DNA from: Prinia subflava
Lineage: Eukaryota > Chordata > Aves > Passeriformes > Cisticolidae
DNA length: 64,000 nucleotides
NCBI RefSeq assembly: GCF_021018805.1
Contig: NW_026961099.1
Coordinates: forward strand, 62,001-126,000
Direction of reading: 5' to 3'
Below the pieces are notes generated by a model. It had not been told where the DNA came from. It did not search any database and saw only the letters and a list, made by a program, of their open reading frames with translations. A program made the position numbers and the translations under genes. This document shows positions 21,578 to 33,501 of this stretch, piece by piece. Each line of letters starts with the position of its first letter. Position 1 is the stretch's first letter.

Positions 21578-23867
21578 TTGGTTTCCATGGCTTGCTTTCT
21601 GGAGTTGATGAAAACACAAGTCTTGTTAGTTGTTTGTGCTGCCAACCAGCAGAGAAGCTGCTGCAGACCCTCTCTTGCCTTATCCATTACTGGCTTTTAT
21701 GCTGCACCGGTTGGTGTTTTTCATGTCCATAGAAGGAGAACTAAAGCTGTTACTGCCTAATTTACTAAGTTTCTGTGATAGAGCTATGTAACATAAAGAT
21801 TTGCTTTACAGAGTGAACAGTGATCTCTGCTTTTGGTTTCTATGGTTTGCTTTCTGGAGTTGATCAAAACACAAGTCTTGTTAGTTGCTTGTGTTGCCAA
21901 CCACCAGAGAAGCTGCTGCAGACACTTTCATGCCTTATGCTTTCTTTGCTTACACTCTGTACCAGTTAGTGTTTCCCATGTCTATAGAGCAAGACCAAAG
22001 CTGGTATTGCCTAATTTGGTAGAGTTCCATGTAAGAGCTATGTAACATAAAGATTTGCTTTACAGAGTGAACAGTGATCTCTGCTTTTGGTTTCCATGGC
22101 TTGCTTTCTGGAGTTGATCAAAACACAAGTCTTGTTAGTTGCTTGTGTTGCCAACCACCAGAGAAGCTGCTGCAGACACTTTCATGCCTTATGCTTTCTT
22201 TGCTTACACTCTGTACCAGTTAGTGTTTCCCATGTCTATAGAGCAAGACCAAAGCTGGTATTGCCTAATTTGATAGAGTTCCATGTAAGAGCTATGTAAC
22301 ATAAAGATTTGCTTTTCAGAGTGAACAGTCATCTCTGCTTTTGGTTTCCATGGCTTGCTTTCTGGAGTTGATGAAAACACAAGTCATGTTAGTTGTTTGT
22401 GCTGCCAACCAGCAGAGAAGCTGCTGCAGACACTCTCTTGCCTTATCCATTACTGGCTTTTACGCTGCACCGGTTGGTGTCTTTCATGTCCATAGAAGGA
22501 GAACTAAAGCTGTTACTGCCTAATTTACTAAGTTTCTGTGATAGAGCTACGTAACATAAAGATTTGCTTTACAGAGTGAACAGTGATCTCTGCTTTTGGT
22601 TTCTATAGTTTGCTTTCTGGAGTTGATCAAAACACAAGTCTTGTTAGTTGCTTGTGTTGCCAACCACCAGAGAAGCTGCTGCAGACACTTTCATGCCTTA
22701 TGCTTTACTTGCTTACACTCTGTACCAGTTAGTGTTTCCCATGTCTATAGAGCAAGACCAAAGCTGGTATTGCCTAATTTGGTAGAGTTCCATGTAAGAG
22801 CTATGTAACATAAAGATTTGCTTTACAGAGTGAACAGTGATCTCTGCTTTTGGTTTCTATGGTTTGCTTTCTGGAGTTGATCAAAACACAAGTCTTGTTA
22901 GTTGCTTGTGTTGCCAACCACCAGAGAAGCTGCTGCAGACACTTTCATGCCTTATGCTTTCTTTGCTTACACTCTGTACCAGTTAGTGTTTCCCATGTCT
23001 ATAGAGCAAGACCAAAGCTGGTATTGCCTAATTTGATAGAGTTCCATGTAAGAGCTATGTAACATAAAGATTTGCTTTTCAGAGTGAACAGTCATCTCTG
23101 CTTTTGGTTTCCATGGCTTGCTTTCTGGAGTTGATGAAAACACAAGTCATGTTAGTTCTTTGTGCTGCCAATCAGCAGAGAAGCTGCTGCAGACCCTCTC
23201 TTGCCTTATCCATTACTGGCTTTTACGCTGCACCGGTTGGTGTCTTTCATGTCAATAGAAGGAGAACTAAAGCTGTTACTGCCTAATTTACTAAGTTTCT
23301 GTGATAGAGCTATGTAACATAAAGATTTGCTTTACAGAGTGAACAGTGATCTCTGCTTTTGGTTTCCATGGCTTGCTTTCTGGAGTTGATCAAAACACAA
23401 GTCTTGTTAGTTGCTTGTGCTGCCAACCAGCAGAGAAGCTGCTGCAGACCCTCTCTTGCCTTATCCATTACTTGCTTTTACGCTGCACCTTTGGTGTCTT
23501 TCATGTCCATAGAAGGAGAACTAAAGCTGTTACTGCCTAATTTACTAAGTTTCTGTGATAGAGCTATGTAACATAAAGATTTGCTTTTCAGAGTGAACTG
23601 TGATCTCTGCTTTTGGTTTCCATGGCTTGCTTTCTGGAGTTGATGAAAACACAAGTCATGTTAGTTCTTTGTGCTGCCAACCAGCAGAGAAGCTGCTGCA
23701 GTCACTCCCTTGCTTTATCCATTACTGGCTTTTACGCTGCACCGGTTGGTGTCTTTCATGTCCATAGGAGGAGAACTAAAGCTGTTACTGCCTAATTTAC
23801 TAAGTTTCTGTGATAGAGCTATGTAACATAAAGATTTGCTTTACAGAGTGAACTGTGATCTCTGCTT

Positions 23868-24120
23868 TTGTTTTCTATGGTTTGCTTTCTGGAGTTGATC
23901 AAAACACAAGTCTTGTTAGTTGCTTGTGTTGCCAACACCAGAGAAGCTGCTGCAGACACTTTCGTGCCTTATGCTTTCTTTGCTTACACTCTGTACCAGT
24001 TAGTGTTTCCCATGTCTATAGAGCAAGACCAAAGCTGGTATTGCCTAATTTGATAGAGTTCCATGTAAGAGCTATGTAACATAAAGATTTGCTTTTCAGA
24101 GTGAACAGTGATCTCTGCTT
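23868..24120 (+). repeat. A monomer with CCAACACCAG deletion, GTGCC allele
   Basis: Shares CTTTCGTGCC with the copy at 16249, while the hybrid that follows it shares AAGAGTTATG with the hybrid after 12950. The block is therefore a mosaic of both older copies. Confidence 0.88.
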
Positions 24121-24372
24121 TTGTTTTCCATGGCTTGCTTTCTGGAGTTGATCAAAACACAAGTCATGTTAGTTCTTTGTGCTGCCAACCAGCAGAGAAG
24201 CTGCTGCAGACCCTCTTTTGCCTTATGCTCTTTGCTTACACTCTGTACCAGTTAGTGTTTCCCATGTCTATAGAGCAAGACCAAAGCTGGTATTGCCTAA
24301 TTTGATAGAGTTCCATGTAAGAGTTATGTAACATAAAGATTTGCTTTACAGAGTGAACAGTGATCTCTGCTT
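24121..24372 (+). repeat. 252-bp hybrid monomer H6
   Basis: Tail allele AAGAGTTATG, shared with H1 and H7. Confidence 0.87.
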
Positions 24373-26662
24373 TTGGTTTCCATGGCTTGCTTTCTGGAGT
24401 TGATGAAAACACAAGTCTTGTTAGTTGTTTGTGCTGCCAACCAGCAGAGAAGCTGCTGCAGACCCTCTCTTGCCTTATCCATTACTGGCTTTTATGCTGC
24501 ACCGGTTGGTGTTTTTCATGTCCATAGAAGGAGAACTAAAGCTGTTACTGCCTAATTTACTAAGTTTCTGTGATAGAGCTATGTAACATAAAGATTTGCT
24601 TTACAGAGTGAACAGTGATCTCTGCTTTTTGTTTCTATAGTTTGCTTTCTGGAGTTGATCAAAACACAAGTCTTGTTAGTTGCTTGTGTTGCCAACCACC
24701 AGAGAAGCTGCTGCAGACACTTTCATGCCTTATGCTTTACTTGCTTACACTCTGTACCAGTTAGTGTTTCCCATGTCTATAGAGCAAGACCAAAGCTGGT
24801 ATTGCCTAATTTGGTAGAGTTCCATGTAAGAGCTATGTAACATAAAGATTTGCTTTACAGAATGAACAGTGATCTCTGCTTTTGGTTTCTATAGTTTGCT
24901 TTCTGGAGTTGATCAAAACACAAGTCTTGTTAGTTGCTTGTGTTGCCAACCACCAGAGAAGCTGCTGCAGACACTTTCATGCCTTATGCTTTACTTGTTT
25001 ACACTCTGTACCAGTTAGTGTTTCCCATGTCTATAGAGCAAGACCAAAGCTGGTATTGCCTAATTTGGTAGAGTTCCATGTAAGAGCTATGTAACATAAA
25101 GATTTGCTTTACAGAGTGAACAGTGATCTCTGCTTTTGGTTTCTATGGTTTGCTTTCTGGAGTTGATCAAAACACAAGTCATGTTAGTTGCTTGTGCTGC
25201 CAACCACCAGAGAAGCTGCTGCAGACACTCCCTTGCTTTTACCATTACTGGCTTTTACGCTGCACCGGTTGGTGTCTTTCATGTCCATAGGAGGAGAACT
25301 AAAGCTGTTACTGCCTAATTTACTAAGTTTCTGTGATAGAGCTATGTAACATAAAGATTTGCTTTACAGAGTGAACAGTGATCTCTGCTTTTGGTTTCTA
25401 TGGTTTGCTTTCTGGAGTTGATCAAAACACAAGTCTTGTTAGTTGCTTGTGTTGCCAACCACCAGAGAAGCTGCTGCAGACACTTTCATGCCTTATGCTT
25501 TACTTGCTTACACTCTGTACCAGTTACTGTTTCCCATGTCTATAGAGCAAGACCAAAGCTGGTATTGCCTAATTTGATAGAGTTCCATGTAAGAGCTATG
25601 TAACATAAAGATTTGCTTTACAGAGTGAACAGTGATCTCTGCTTTTGGTTTCCATGGTTTGCTTTCTGGAGTTGATCAAAACACAAGTCTTGTTAGTTGC
25701 TTGTGTTGCCAACCACCAGAGAAGCTGCTGCAGACACTTTCATGCCTTATGCTTTCTTTGCTTACACTCTGTACCAGTTAGTGTTTCCCATGTCTATAGA
25801 GCAAGACCAAAGCTGGTATTGCCTAATTTGATAGAGTTCCATGTAAGAGCTATGTAACATAAAGATTTGCTTTTCAGAGTGAACAGTCATCTCTGCTTTT
25901 GGTTTCCATGGCTTGCTTTCTGGAGTTGATGAAAACACAAGTCATGTTAGTTCTTTGTGCTGCCAATCAGCAGAGAAGCTGCTGCAGACCCTCTCTTGCC
26001 TTATCCATTACTGGCTTTTACGCTGCACCGGTTGGTGTCTTTCATGTCAATAGAAGGAGAACTAAAGCTGTTACTGCCTAATTTACTAAGTTTCTGTGAT
26101 AGAGCTATGTAACATAAAGATTTGCTTTACAGAGTGAACAGTGATCTCTGCTTTTGGTTTCCATGGCTTGCTTTCTGGAGTTGATCAAAACACAAGTCTT
26201 GTTAGTTGCTTGTGCTGCCAACCAGCAGAGAAGCTGCTGCAGACCCTCTCTTGCCTTATCCATTACTTGCTTTTACGCTGCACCTTTGGTGTCTTTCATG
26301 TCCATAGAAGGAGAACTAAAGCTGTTACTGCCTAATTTACTAAGTTTCTGTGATAGAGCTATGTAACATAAAGATTTGCTTTTCAGAGTGAACTGTGATC
26401 TCTGCTTTTGGTTTCCATGGCTTGCTTTCTGGAGTTGATGAAAACACAAGTCATGTTAGTTCTTTGTGCTGCCAACCAGCAGAGAAGCTGCTGCAGTCAC
26501 TCCCTTGCTTTATCCATTACTGGCTTTTACGCTGCACCGGTTGGTGTCTTTCATGTCCATAGGAGGAGAACTAAAGCTGTTACTGCCTAATTTACTAAGT
26601 TTCTGTGATAGAGCTATGTAACATAAAGATTTGCTTTACAGAGTGAACTGTGATCTCTGCTT

Positions 26663-26915
26663 TTGTTTTCTATGGTTTGCTTTCTGGAGTTGATCAAAAC
26701 ACAAGTCTTGTTAGTTGCTTGTGTTGCCAACACCAGAGAAGCTGCTGCAGACACTTTCGTGCCTTATGCTTTCTTTGCTTACACTCTGTACCAGTTAGTG
26801 TTTCCCATGTCTATAGAGCAAGACCAAAGCTGGTATTGCCTAATTTGATAGAGTTCCATGTAAGAGCTATGTAACATAAAGATTTGCTTTTCAGAGTGAA
26901 CAGTGATCTCTGCTT
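26663..26915 (+). repeat. A monomer with CCAACACCAG deletion, GTGCC allele
   Basis: Product of the 2,795-bp duplication of the copy at 23868; the same alleles are kept. Confidence 0.88.
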
Positions 26916-27167
26916 TTGTTTTCCATGGCTTGCTTTCTGGAGTTGATCAAAACACAAGTCATGTTAGTTCTTTGTGCTGCCAACCAGCAGAGAAGCTGCT
27001 GCAGACCCTCTTTTGCCTTATGCTCTTTGCTTACACTCTGTACCAGTTAGTGTTTCCCATGTCTATAGAGCAAGACCAAAGCTGGTATTGCCTAATTTGA
27101 TAGAGTTCCATGTAAGAGTTATGTAACATAAAGATTTGCTTTACAGAGTGAACAGTGATCTCTGCTT
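26916..27167 (+). repeat. 252-bp hybrid monomer H7
   Basis: Duplicate of H6 at +2,795 bp, with AAGAGTTATG kept. Confidence 0.87.
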
Positions 27168-28439
27168 TTGGTTTCCATGGCTTGCTTTCTGGAGTTGATG
27201 AAAACACAAGTCTTGTTAGTTGTTTGTGCTGCCAACCAGCAGAGAAGCTGCTGCAGACCCTCTCTTGCCTTATCCATTACTGGCTTTTATGCTGCACCGG
27301 TTGGTGTTTTTCATGTCCATAGAAGGAGAACTAAAGCTGTTACTGCCTAATTTACTAAGTTTCTCTGATAGAGCTATGTATCATAAAGATTTGCTTTACA
27401 GAGTGAACAGTGATCTCTGCTTTTTGTTTCTATAGTTTGCTTTCTGGAGTTGATCAAAACACAAGTCTTGTTAGTTGCTTGTGTTGCCAACCACCAGAGA
27501 AGCTGCTGCAGACACTTTCATGCCTTATGCTTTCCTTGCTTACACTCTGTACCAGTTAGTGTTTCCCATGTCTATAGAGCAAGACCAAAGCTGGTATTGC
27601 CTAATTTGGTAGAGTTCCATGTAAGAGCTATGTAACATAAAGATTTGCTTTACAGAATGAACAGTGATCTCTGCTTTTGGTTTCTATAGTTTGCTTTCTG
27701 GAGTTGATCAAAACACAAGTCTTGTTAGTTGCTTGTGTTGCCAACCACCAGAGAAGCTGCTGCAGACACTTTCATGCCTTATGCTTTACTTGTTTACACT
27801 CTGTACCAGTTAGTGTTTCCCATGTCTATAGAGCAAGACCAAAGCTGGTATTGCCTAATTTGGTAGAGTTCCATGTAAGAGCTATGTAACATAAAGATTT
27901 GCTTTACAGAGTGAACAGTGATCTCTGCTTTTGGTTTCTATGGTTTGCTTTCTGGAGTTGATCAAAACACAAGTCATGTTAGTTGCTTGTGCTGCCAACC
28001 ACCAGAGAAGCTGCTGCAGACACTCCCTTGCTTTTACCATTACTGGCTTTTACGCTGCACCGGTTGGTGTCTTTCATGTCCATAGGAGGAGAACTAAAGC
28101 TGTTACTGCCTAATTTACTAAGTTTCTGTGATAGAGCTATGTAACATAAAGATTTGCTTTACAGAGTGAACAGTGATCTCTGCTTTTGGTTTCTATGGTT
28201 TGCTTTCTGGAGTTGATCAAAACACAAGTCTTGTTAGTTGCTTGTGTTGCCAACCACCAGAGAAGCTGCTGCAGACACTTTCATGCCTTATGCTTTCTTT
28301 GCTTACACTCTGTACCAGTTAGTGTTTCCCATGTCTATAGAGCAAGACCAAAGCTGGTATTGCCTAATTTGATAGAGTTCCATGTAAGAGCTATGTAACA
28401 TAAAGATTTGCTTTTCAGAGTGAACAGTGATCTCTGCTT

Positions 28440-28692
28440 TTGTTTTCCATGGTTTGCTTTCTGGAGTTGATCAAAACACAAGTCATGTTAGTTCTTTGTG
28501 CTGCCAACCAGCAGAGAAGCTGCTGCAGACCCTCTTTTGCCTTATGCTCTTTGCTTACACTCTGTACCAGTTAGTGTTTCCCATGTCTATAGAGCAAGAC
28601 CAAAGCTGGGTATTGCCTAATTTGATAGAGTTCCATGTAAGAGCTATGTAACATAAAGATTTGCTTTACAGAGTGAACAGTCATCTCTGCTT
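28440..28692 (+). repeat. Hybrid monomer H8 with one extra base
   Basis: Same hybrid class, with CCATGGTTTGC instead of CCATGGCTTGC and an extra G at AAGCTGGGTATTG (28608-28610), giving 253 bp. It is the first monomer of the indel-rich stretch. Confidence 0.82.
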
Positions 28693-29860
28693 TTGGTTTC
28701 CATGGCTTGCTTTCTGGAGTTGATGAAAACACAAGTCTTGTTAGTTGTTTGTGCTGCCAACCAGCAGAGAAGCTGCTGCAGACCCTCTCTTGCCTTATCC
28801 ATTACTGGCTTTTATGCTGCACTGGTTGGTGTTTTTCATGTCCATTAGAAGGAGAACTAAAGCTGTTACTGCCTAATTTACTAAGTTTCTGTGATAGAGC
28901 TATGTAACATAAAGATTTGCTTTACAGAGTGAACAGTGATCTCTGCTTTTGGTTTCTATGGTTTGCTTTCTGGAGTTGATCAAAAACACAAGTCTTGTTA
29001 GTTGCTTGTGTTGCCAACCACCAGAGAAGCTGCTGCAGACACTTTCATGCCTTATGCTTTCTTTGCTTACACTCTGTACCAGTTAGTGGTTTCCCATGTC
29101 TATAGAGCAAGACCAAAGCTGGGTATTGCCTAATTTGGGTAGAGTTCCATGTAAGAGCTATGTAACATAAAGATTTGCTTTACAGAATGAACAGTGATCT
29201 CTGCTTTTGGTTTCTATAGTTTGCTTTCTGGAGTTGATCAAAACACAAGTCTTGTTAGTTGCTTGTGTTGCCAACCACCAGAGAAGCTGCTGCAGACACT
29301 TTCATGCCTTATGCTTTACTTGTTTACACTCTGTACCAGTTAGTGTTTCCCATGTCTATAGAGCAAGACCAAAGCTGGTATTGCCTAATTTGGTAGAGTT
29401 CCATGTAAGAGCTATGTAACATAAAGATTTGCTTTACAGAGTGAACAGTCATCTCTGCTTTTGGTTTCTATGGTTTGCTTTCTGGAGTTGATCAAAACAA
29501 CAAGTCATGTTAGTTGCTTGTGCTGCCAACCAGCAGAGAAGCTGCTGCAGACACTCCCCTTTGCTTTATCCATTACTGGCTTTTACGCTGCACCGGTTGG
29601 TGTCTTTCATGTCCATAGGAGAGAACTAAAGCTGTTACTGCCTAATTTACTAAGTTTCTGTGATAGAGCTATGTAACATAAAGATTTGCTTTACAGAGTG
29701 AACAGTGATCTCTGCTTTTGGTGTTTCTATGGTTTGCTTTCTGGAGTTGATCAAAACACAAGTCTTGTTAGTTGCTTGTGTGTTGCCAACCAGCAGAGAA
29801 GCTGCTGCAGACACTTTCATGCCTTATGCTTTACTTGCTTACACTCTGTTACCAGTTACT
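28600..29860. other. Indel cluster, probable consensus-quality defect
   Basis: About a dozen small indels occur here. Extra G at 28608-28610, extra T near 28845, extra A at 28982-28986, extra G near 29088, 29121 and 29136, extra A near 29498, two extra bases near 29555-29562, one base lost near 29620, extra GT near 29721 and near 29780, and extra T near 29849. Monomer lengths become 253, 256, 258, 254, 257 and 259. Most additions repeat the preceding base or dinucleotide. Confidence 0.8.
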
Positions 29861-30230
29861 GTTTCCCATGTCTATAGAGCAAGACCAAAGCTGGTATTGC
29901 CTAATTTGGTAGAGTTCCATGTAAGAGCTATGTAGCATAAAGATTTGCTTTACAGAGTGAACAGTGATCTCTGCTTTTGGTTTCCATGGTTTGCTTTCTG
30001 GAGTTGATCAAAACACAAGTCTTGTTAGTTGCTTGTGTTGCCAACCACCAGAGAAGCTGCTGCAGACACTTTCATGCCTTATGCTTTCTTTGCTTACACT
30101 CTGTACCAGTTAGTGTTTCCCATGTCTATAGAGCAAGACCAAAGCTGGTATTGCCTAATTTGGTAGAGTTCCATGTAAGAGCTATGTAACATAAAGATTT
30201 GCTTTTCAGAGTGAACAGTCATCTCTGCTT

Positions 30231-30483
30231 TTGGTTTCTATAGTTTGCTTTCTGGAGTTGATCAAAACACAAGTCTTGTTAGTTGCTTGTGTTGCCAACC
30301 ACCAGAGAAGCTGCTGCAGACACTTTCATGCCTTATGCTTTCCTTGCTTACACTCTGTACCAGTTAGTGTTTCCCATGTCTATAGAGCAAGACCAAAGCT
30401 GGTATTGCCTAATTTATAGAGTACCATGTAAGAGCTATGTAACATAAAGATTTGCTTTTCAGAGTGAACAGTGATCTCTGCTT
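30231..30483 (+). repeat. 253-bp A monomer with TAATTTATAGAG deletion
   Basis: Here the deletion marker lies five monomers upstream of L6, so the marker crosses from the L-free zone into an L-bearing context. Confidence 0.87.
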
Positions 30484-31500
30484 TTGGTTTCCATGGCTTG
30501 CTTTCTGGAGTTGATGAAAACACAAGTCATGTTAGTTGTTTGTGCTGCCAACCAGCAGAGAAGCTGCTGCAGACCCTCTCTTGCCTTATCCATTACTGGC
30601 TTTTACGCTGCACCTTTGGTGTCTTTCATGTCCATAGAAGGAGAATTAAAGCTGTTACTGCCTAATTTACTAAGTTTCTGTGATAGAGCTATGTAACATA
30701 AAGATTTGCTTTACAGAGTGAACTGTGATCTCTGCTTTTGGTTTCTATAGTTTGCTTTCTGGAGTTGATCAAAACACAAGTCTTGTTAGTTGCTTGTGTT
30801 GCCAACCACCAGAGAAGCTGCTGCAGACACTTTCATGCCTTATGCTTTCTTTGCTTACACTCTGTACCAGTTAGTGTTTCCCATGTCTATAGAGCAAGAC
30901 CAAAGCTGGTATTGCCTAATTTGGTAGAGTTCCATGTAAGAGCTATGTAACATAAAGATTTGCTTTTCAGAGTGAACAGTCATCTCTGCTTTTGGTTTCC
31001 ATGGTTTGCTTTCTGGAGTTGATGAAAACACAAGTCTTGTTAGTTGCTTGTGTTGCCAACCACCAGAGAAGCTGCTGCAGACACTTTCATGCCTTATGCT
31101 TTCTTTGCTTACACTCTGTACCAGTTAGTGTTTCCCATGTCTATAGAGCAAGACCAAAGCTGGTATTGCCTAATTTGATAGAGTTCCATGTAAGAGCTAT
31201 GTAACATAAAGATTTGCTTTTCAGAGTGAACAGTCATCTCTGCTTTTGGTTTCCATGGCTTGCTTTCTGGAGTTGATGAAAACACAAGTCATGTTAGTTG
31301 CTTGTGCTGCCAACCAGCAGAGAAGCTGCTGCAGACCCTCTCTTGCCTTATCCATTACTGGCTTTTACGCTGCACCGGTTGGTGTTTTTCATGTCCATAG
31401 AAGGAGAACTAAAGCTGTTACTGCCTAATTTACTAAGTTTCTGTGATAGAGCTATGTAACATAAAGATTTGCTTTACAGAGTGAACTGTGATCTCTGCTT

Positions 31501-31864
31501 TTGGTTTCTATGGTTTGCTTTCTGGAGTTGATCAAAACACAAGTCTTGTCTGTTGTTTGTGTTCCCAAGAAATAGAGAAGCTGCTGAAGACGCTTTCCTG
31601 CCTTTTGCAGTACCGGTTTACACTTTGCACATGTATGTGTTTTGCTTGTCACCAGACCACGAATAAAGGTGGGTACTTCCTAATTTGCTTGATTTCCATG
31701 AAAGAGCCATGTAACAGAAACCTTTCCTTTGACACTCCACCGGTTGATGTTTCTCATGTCTATAGAGCAAGACCAAAGCTGTTACTGCCTAATTTGCTAA
31801 GTTTCCATGAAAGAGCACTGTAACATAAAGCTTTGCTTTTCCGAGTAAACAGTGGTTTCTGCTT
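31501..31864 (+). repeat. Long monomer L6, first L after the L-free zone
   Basis: Alleles GAAGACGC, TACCGGTTT, AATAAA present and CCGAGTAAAC. It opens L-B-A-A-A-B' of 1,637 bp; the extra base is net of a two-T insertion at ACTTTTTCATG (near 32,212) in the first A. Confidence 0.92.
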
Positions 31865-33137
31865 TTGGTTTCCATGGCTTGCTTTCTGGAGTTGATGAAA
31901 ACACAAGTCATGTTAGTTGTTTGTGCTGCCAACCAGCAGAGAAGCTGCTGCAGACCCTCTCTTGCCTTATCCATTACTGGCTTTTACGCTGCACCGGTTG
32001 GTGTCTTTCATGTCCATAGAAGGAGAACTAAAGCTGTTACTGCCTAATTTACTAAGTTTCTGTGATAGAGCTACGTAACATCAAGATTTGCTTTACAGAG
32101 TGAACAGTGATCTCTGCTTTTGGTTTCTATAGTTTGCTTTCTGGAGTTGATCAAAACACAAGTCTTGTTAGTTGCTTGTGTTGCCAACCACCAGAGAAGC
32201 TGCTGCAGACACTTTTTCATGCCTTATGCTTTCCTTGCTTACACTCTGTACCAGTTAGTGTTTCCCATGTCTATAGAGCAAGACCAAAGCTGGTATTGCC
32301 TAATTTGGTAGAGTTCCATGTAAGAGCTATGTAACATAAAGATTTGCTTTACAGAGTGAACTGTGATCTCTGCTTTTGGTTTCTATAGTTTGCTTTCTGG
32401 AGTTGATCAAAACACAAGTCTTGTTAGTTGCTTGTGTTGCCAACCACCAGAGAAGCTGCTGCAGACACTTTCATGCCTTATGCTTTACTTGTTTACACTC
32501 TGTACCAGTTAGTGTTTCCCATGTCTATAGAGCAAGACCAAAGCTGGTATTGCCTAATTTGGTAGAGTTCCATGTAAGAGCTATGTAACATAAAGATTTG
32601 CTTTACAGAGTGAACAGTGATCTCTGCTTTTGGTTTCTATAGTTTGCTTTCTGGAGTTGATCAAAACACAAGTCTTGTTAGTTGCTTGTGTTGCCAACCA
32701 CCAGAGAAGCTGCTGCAGACACTTTCATGCCTTATGCTTTCCTTGCTTACACTCTGTACCAGTTAGTGTTTCCCATGTCTATAGAGCAAGACCAAAGCTG
32801 GTATTGCCTAATTTGGTAGAGTTCCATGTAAGAGCTATGTAACATAAAGATTTGCTTTTCAGAGTTAACAGTGATCTCTGCTTTTGGTTTCCATGGCTTG
32901 CTTTCTGGAGTTGATGAAAACACAAGTCATGTTAGTTCTTTGTGCTGCCAATCAGCAGAGAAGCTGCTGCAGACCCTCTCTTGCCTTATCCATTACTGGC
33001 TGTTACGCTGCACCTTTGGTGTCTTTCATGTCCATAGAAGGAGAACTAAAGCTGTTACTGCCTAATTTACTAAGTTTCTGTGATAGAGCTATGTAACATA
33101 AAGATTTGCTTTACAGAGTGAACTGTGATCTCTGCTT

Positions 33138-33501
33138 TTGGTTTCTATGGTTTGCTTTCTGGAGTTGATCAAAACACAAGTCTTGTCTGTTGTTTGTGTT
33201 CCCAAGAAATAGAGAAGCTGCTGAAGACGCTTTCCTGCCTTTTGCAGTACCGGTTTACACTTTGCACATGTATGTGTTTTGCTTGTCACCAGACCACGAA
33301 TAAAGGTGGGTACTTCCTAATTTGCTTGATTTCCATGAAAGAGCCATGTAACAGAAACCTTTCCTTTGACACTCCACCGGTTGATGTTTCTCATGTCTAT
33401 GGAGCAAGACCAAAGCTGTTACTGCCTAATTTGCTAAGTTTCCATGAAAGAGCACTGTAACATAAAGCTTTGCTTTTCCGAGTGAACAGTGGTTTCTGCT
33501 T
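33138..33501 (+). repeat. Long monomer L7
   Basis: Alleles GAAGACGC, TACCGGTTT, AATAAA present and GTCTATGGAGC in the second tail copy. Confidence 0.92.

Larger units (their letters stand above)
23104..25898 (+). repeat. 2,795-bp 11-monomer duplication, copy 1
   Basis: It begins with a B carrying CATGTCAATAGAAGG (otherwise CATGTCCATAG), then B' with CATTACTTGC, B with GCAGTCACTCCC, A with CCAACACCAG, hybrid, B, A with TGCTTTTTGTTTC, A, A/B chimera, A and A. The first nine markers recur at +2,795. The same first block also occurs 10,918 bp upstream at 12186-14472. Confidence 0.87.
25899..28185 (+). repeat. 2,795-bp 11-monomer duplication, copy 2 (nine units)
   Basis: The CATGTCAATAG B (25899), B', GCAGTCACTCCC B, CCAACACCAG A, hybrid, B, TGCTTTTTGTTTC A (27423), A and A/B chimera match copy 1. 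One difference is GCTTTCCTTGC near 27,530 versus GCTTTACTTGC. From 28,186 the order departs: A without the ACTG allele, then another hybrid. Confidence 0.85.
8371..31500 (+). repeat. L-free zone: 91 consecutive A/B/B'/hybrid monomers
   Basis: All 91 monomer starts between 8371 and 31246 are spaced 252-259 bp and none carries the L duplication or its AAAGCTTTGC end. The zone is built from nested tandem duplications of whole-monomer length (1,526, 3,299, 2,539 and 2,795 bp) marked by short-deletion monomers: the 252-bp hybrid, A with CCAACACCAG, and A with TAATTTATAGAG. The monomer at 8626 has GCTGATGCAG and so lacks the PstI site. Confidence 0.92.
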
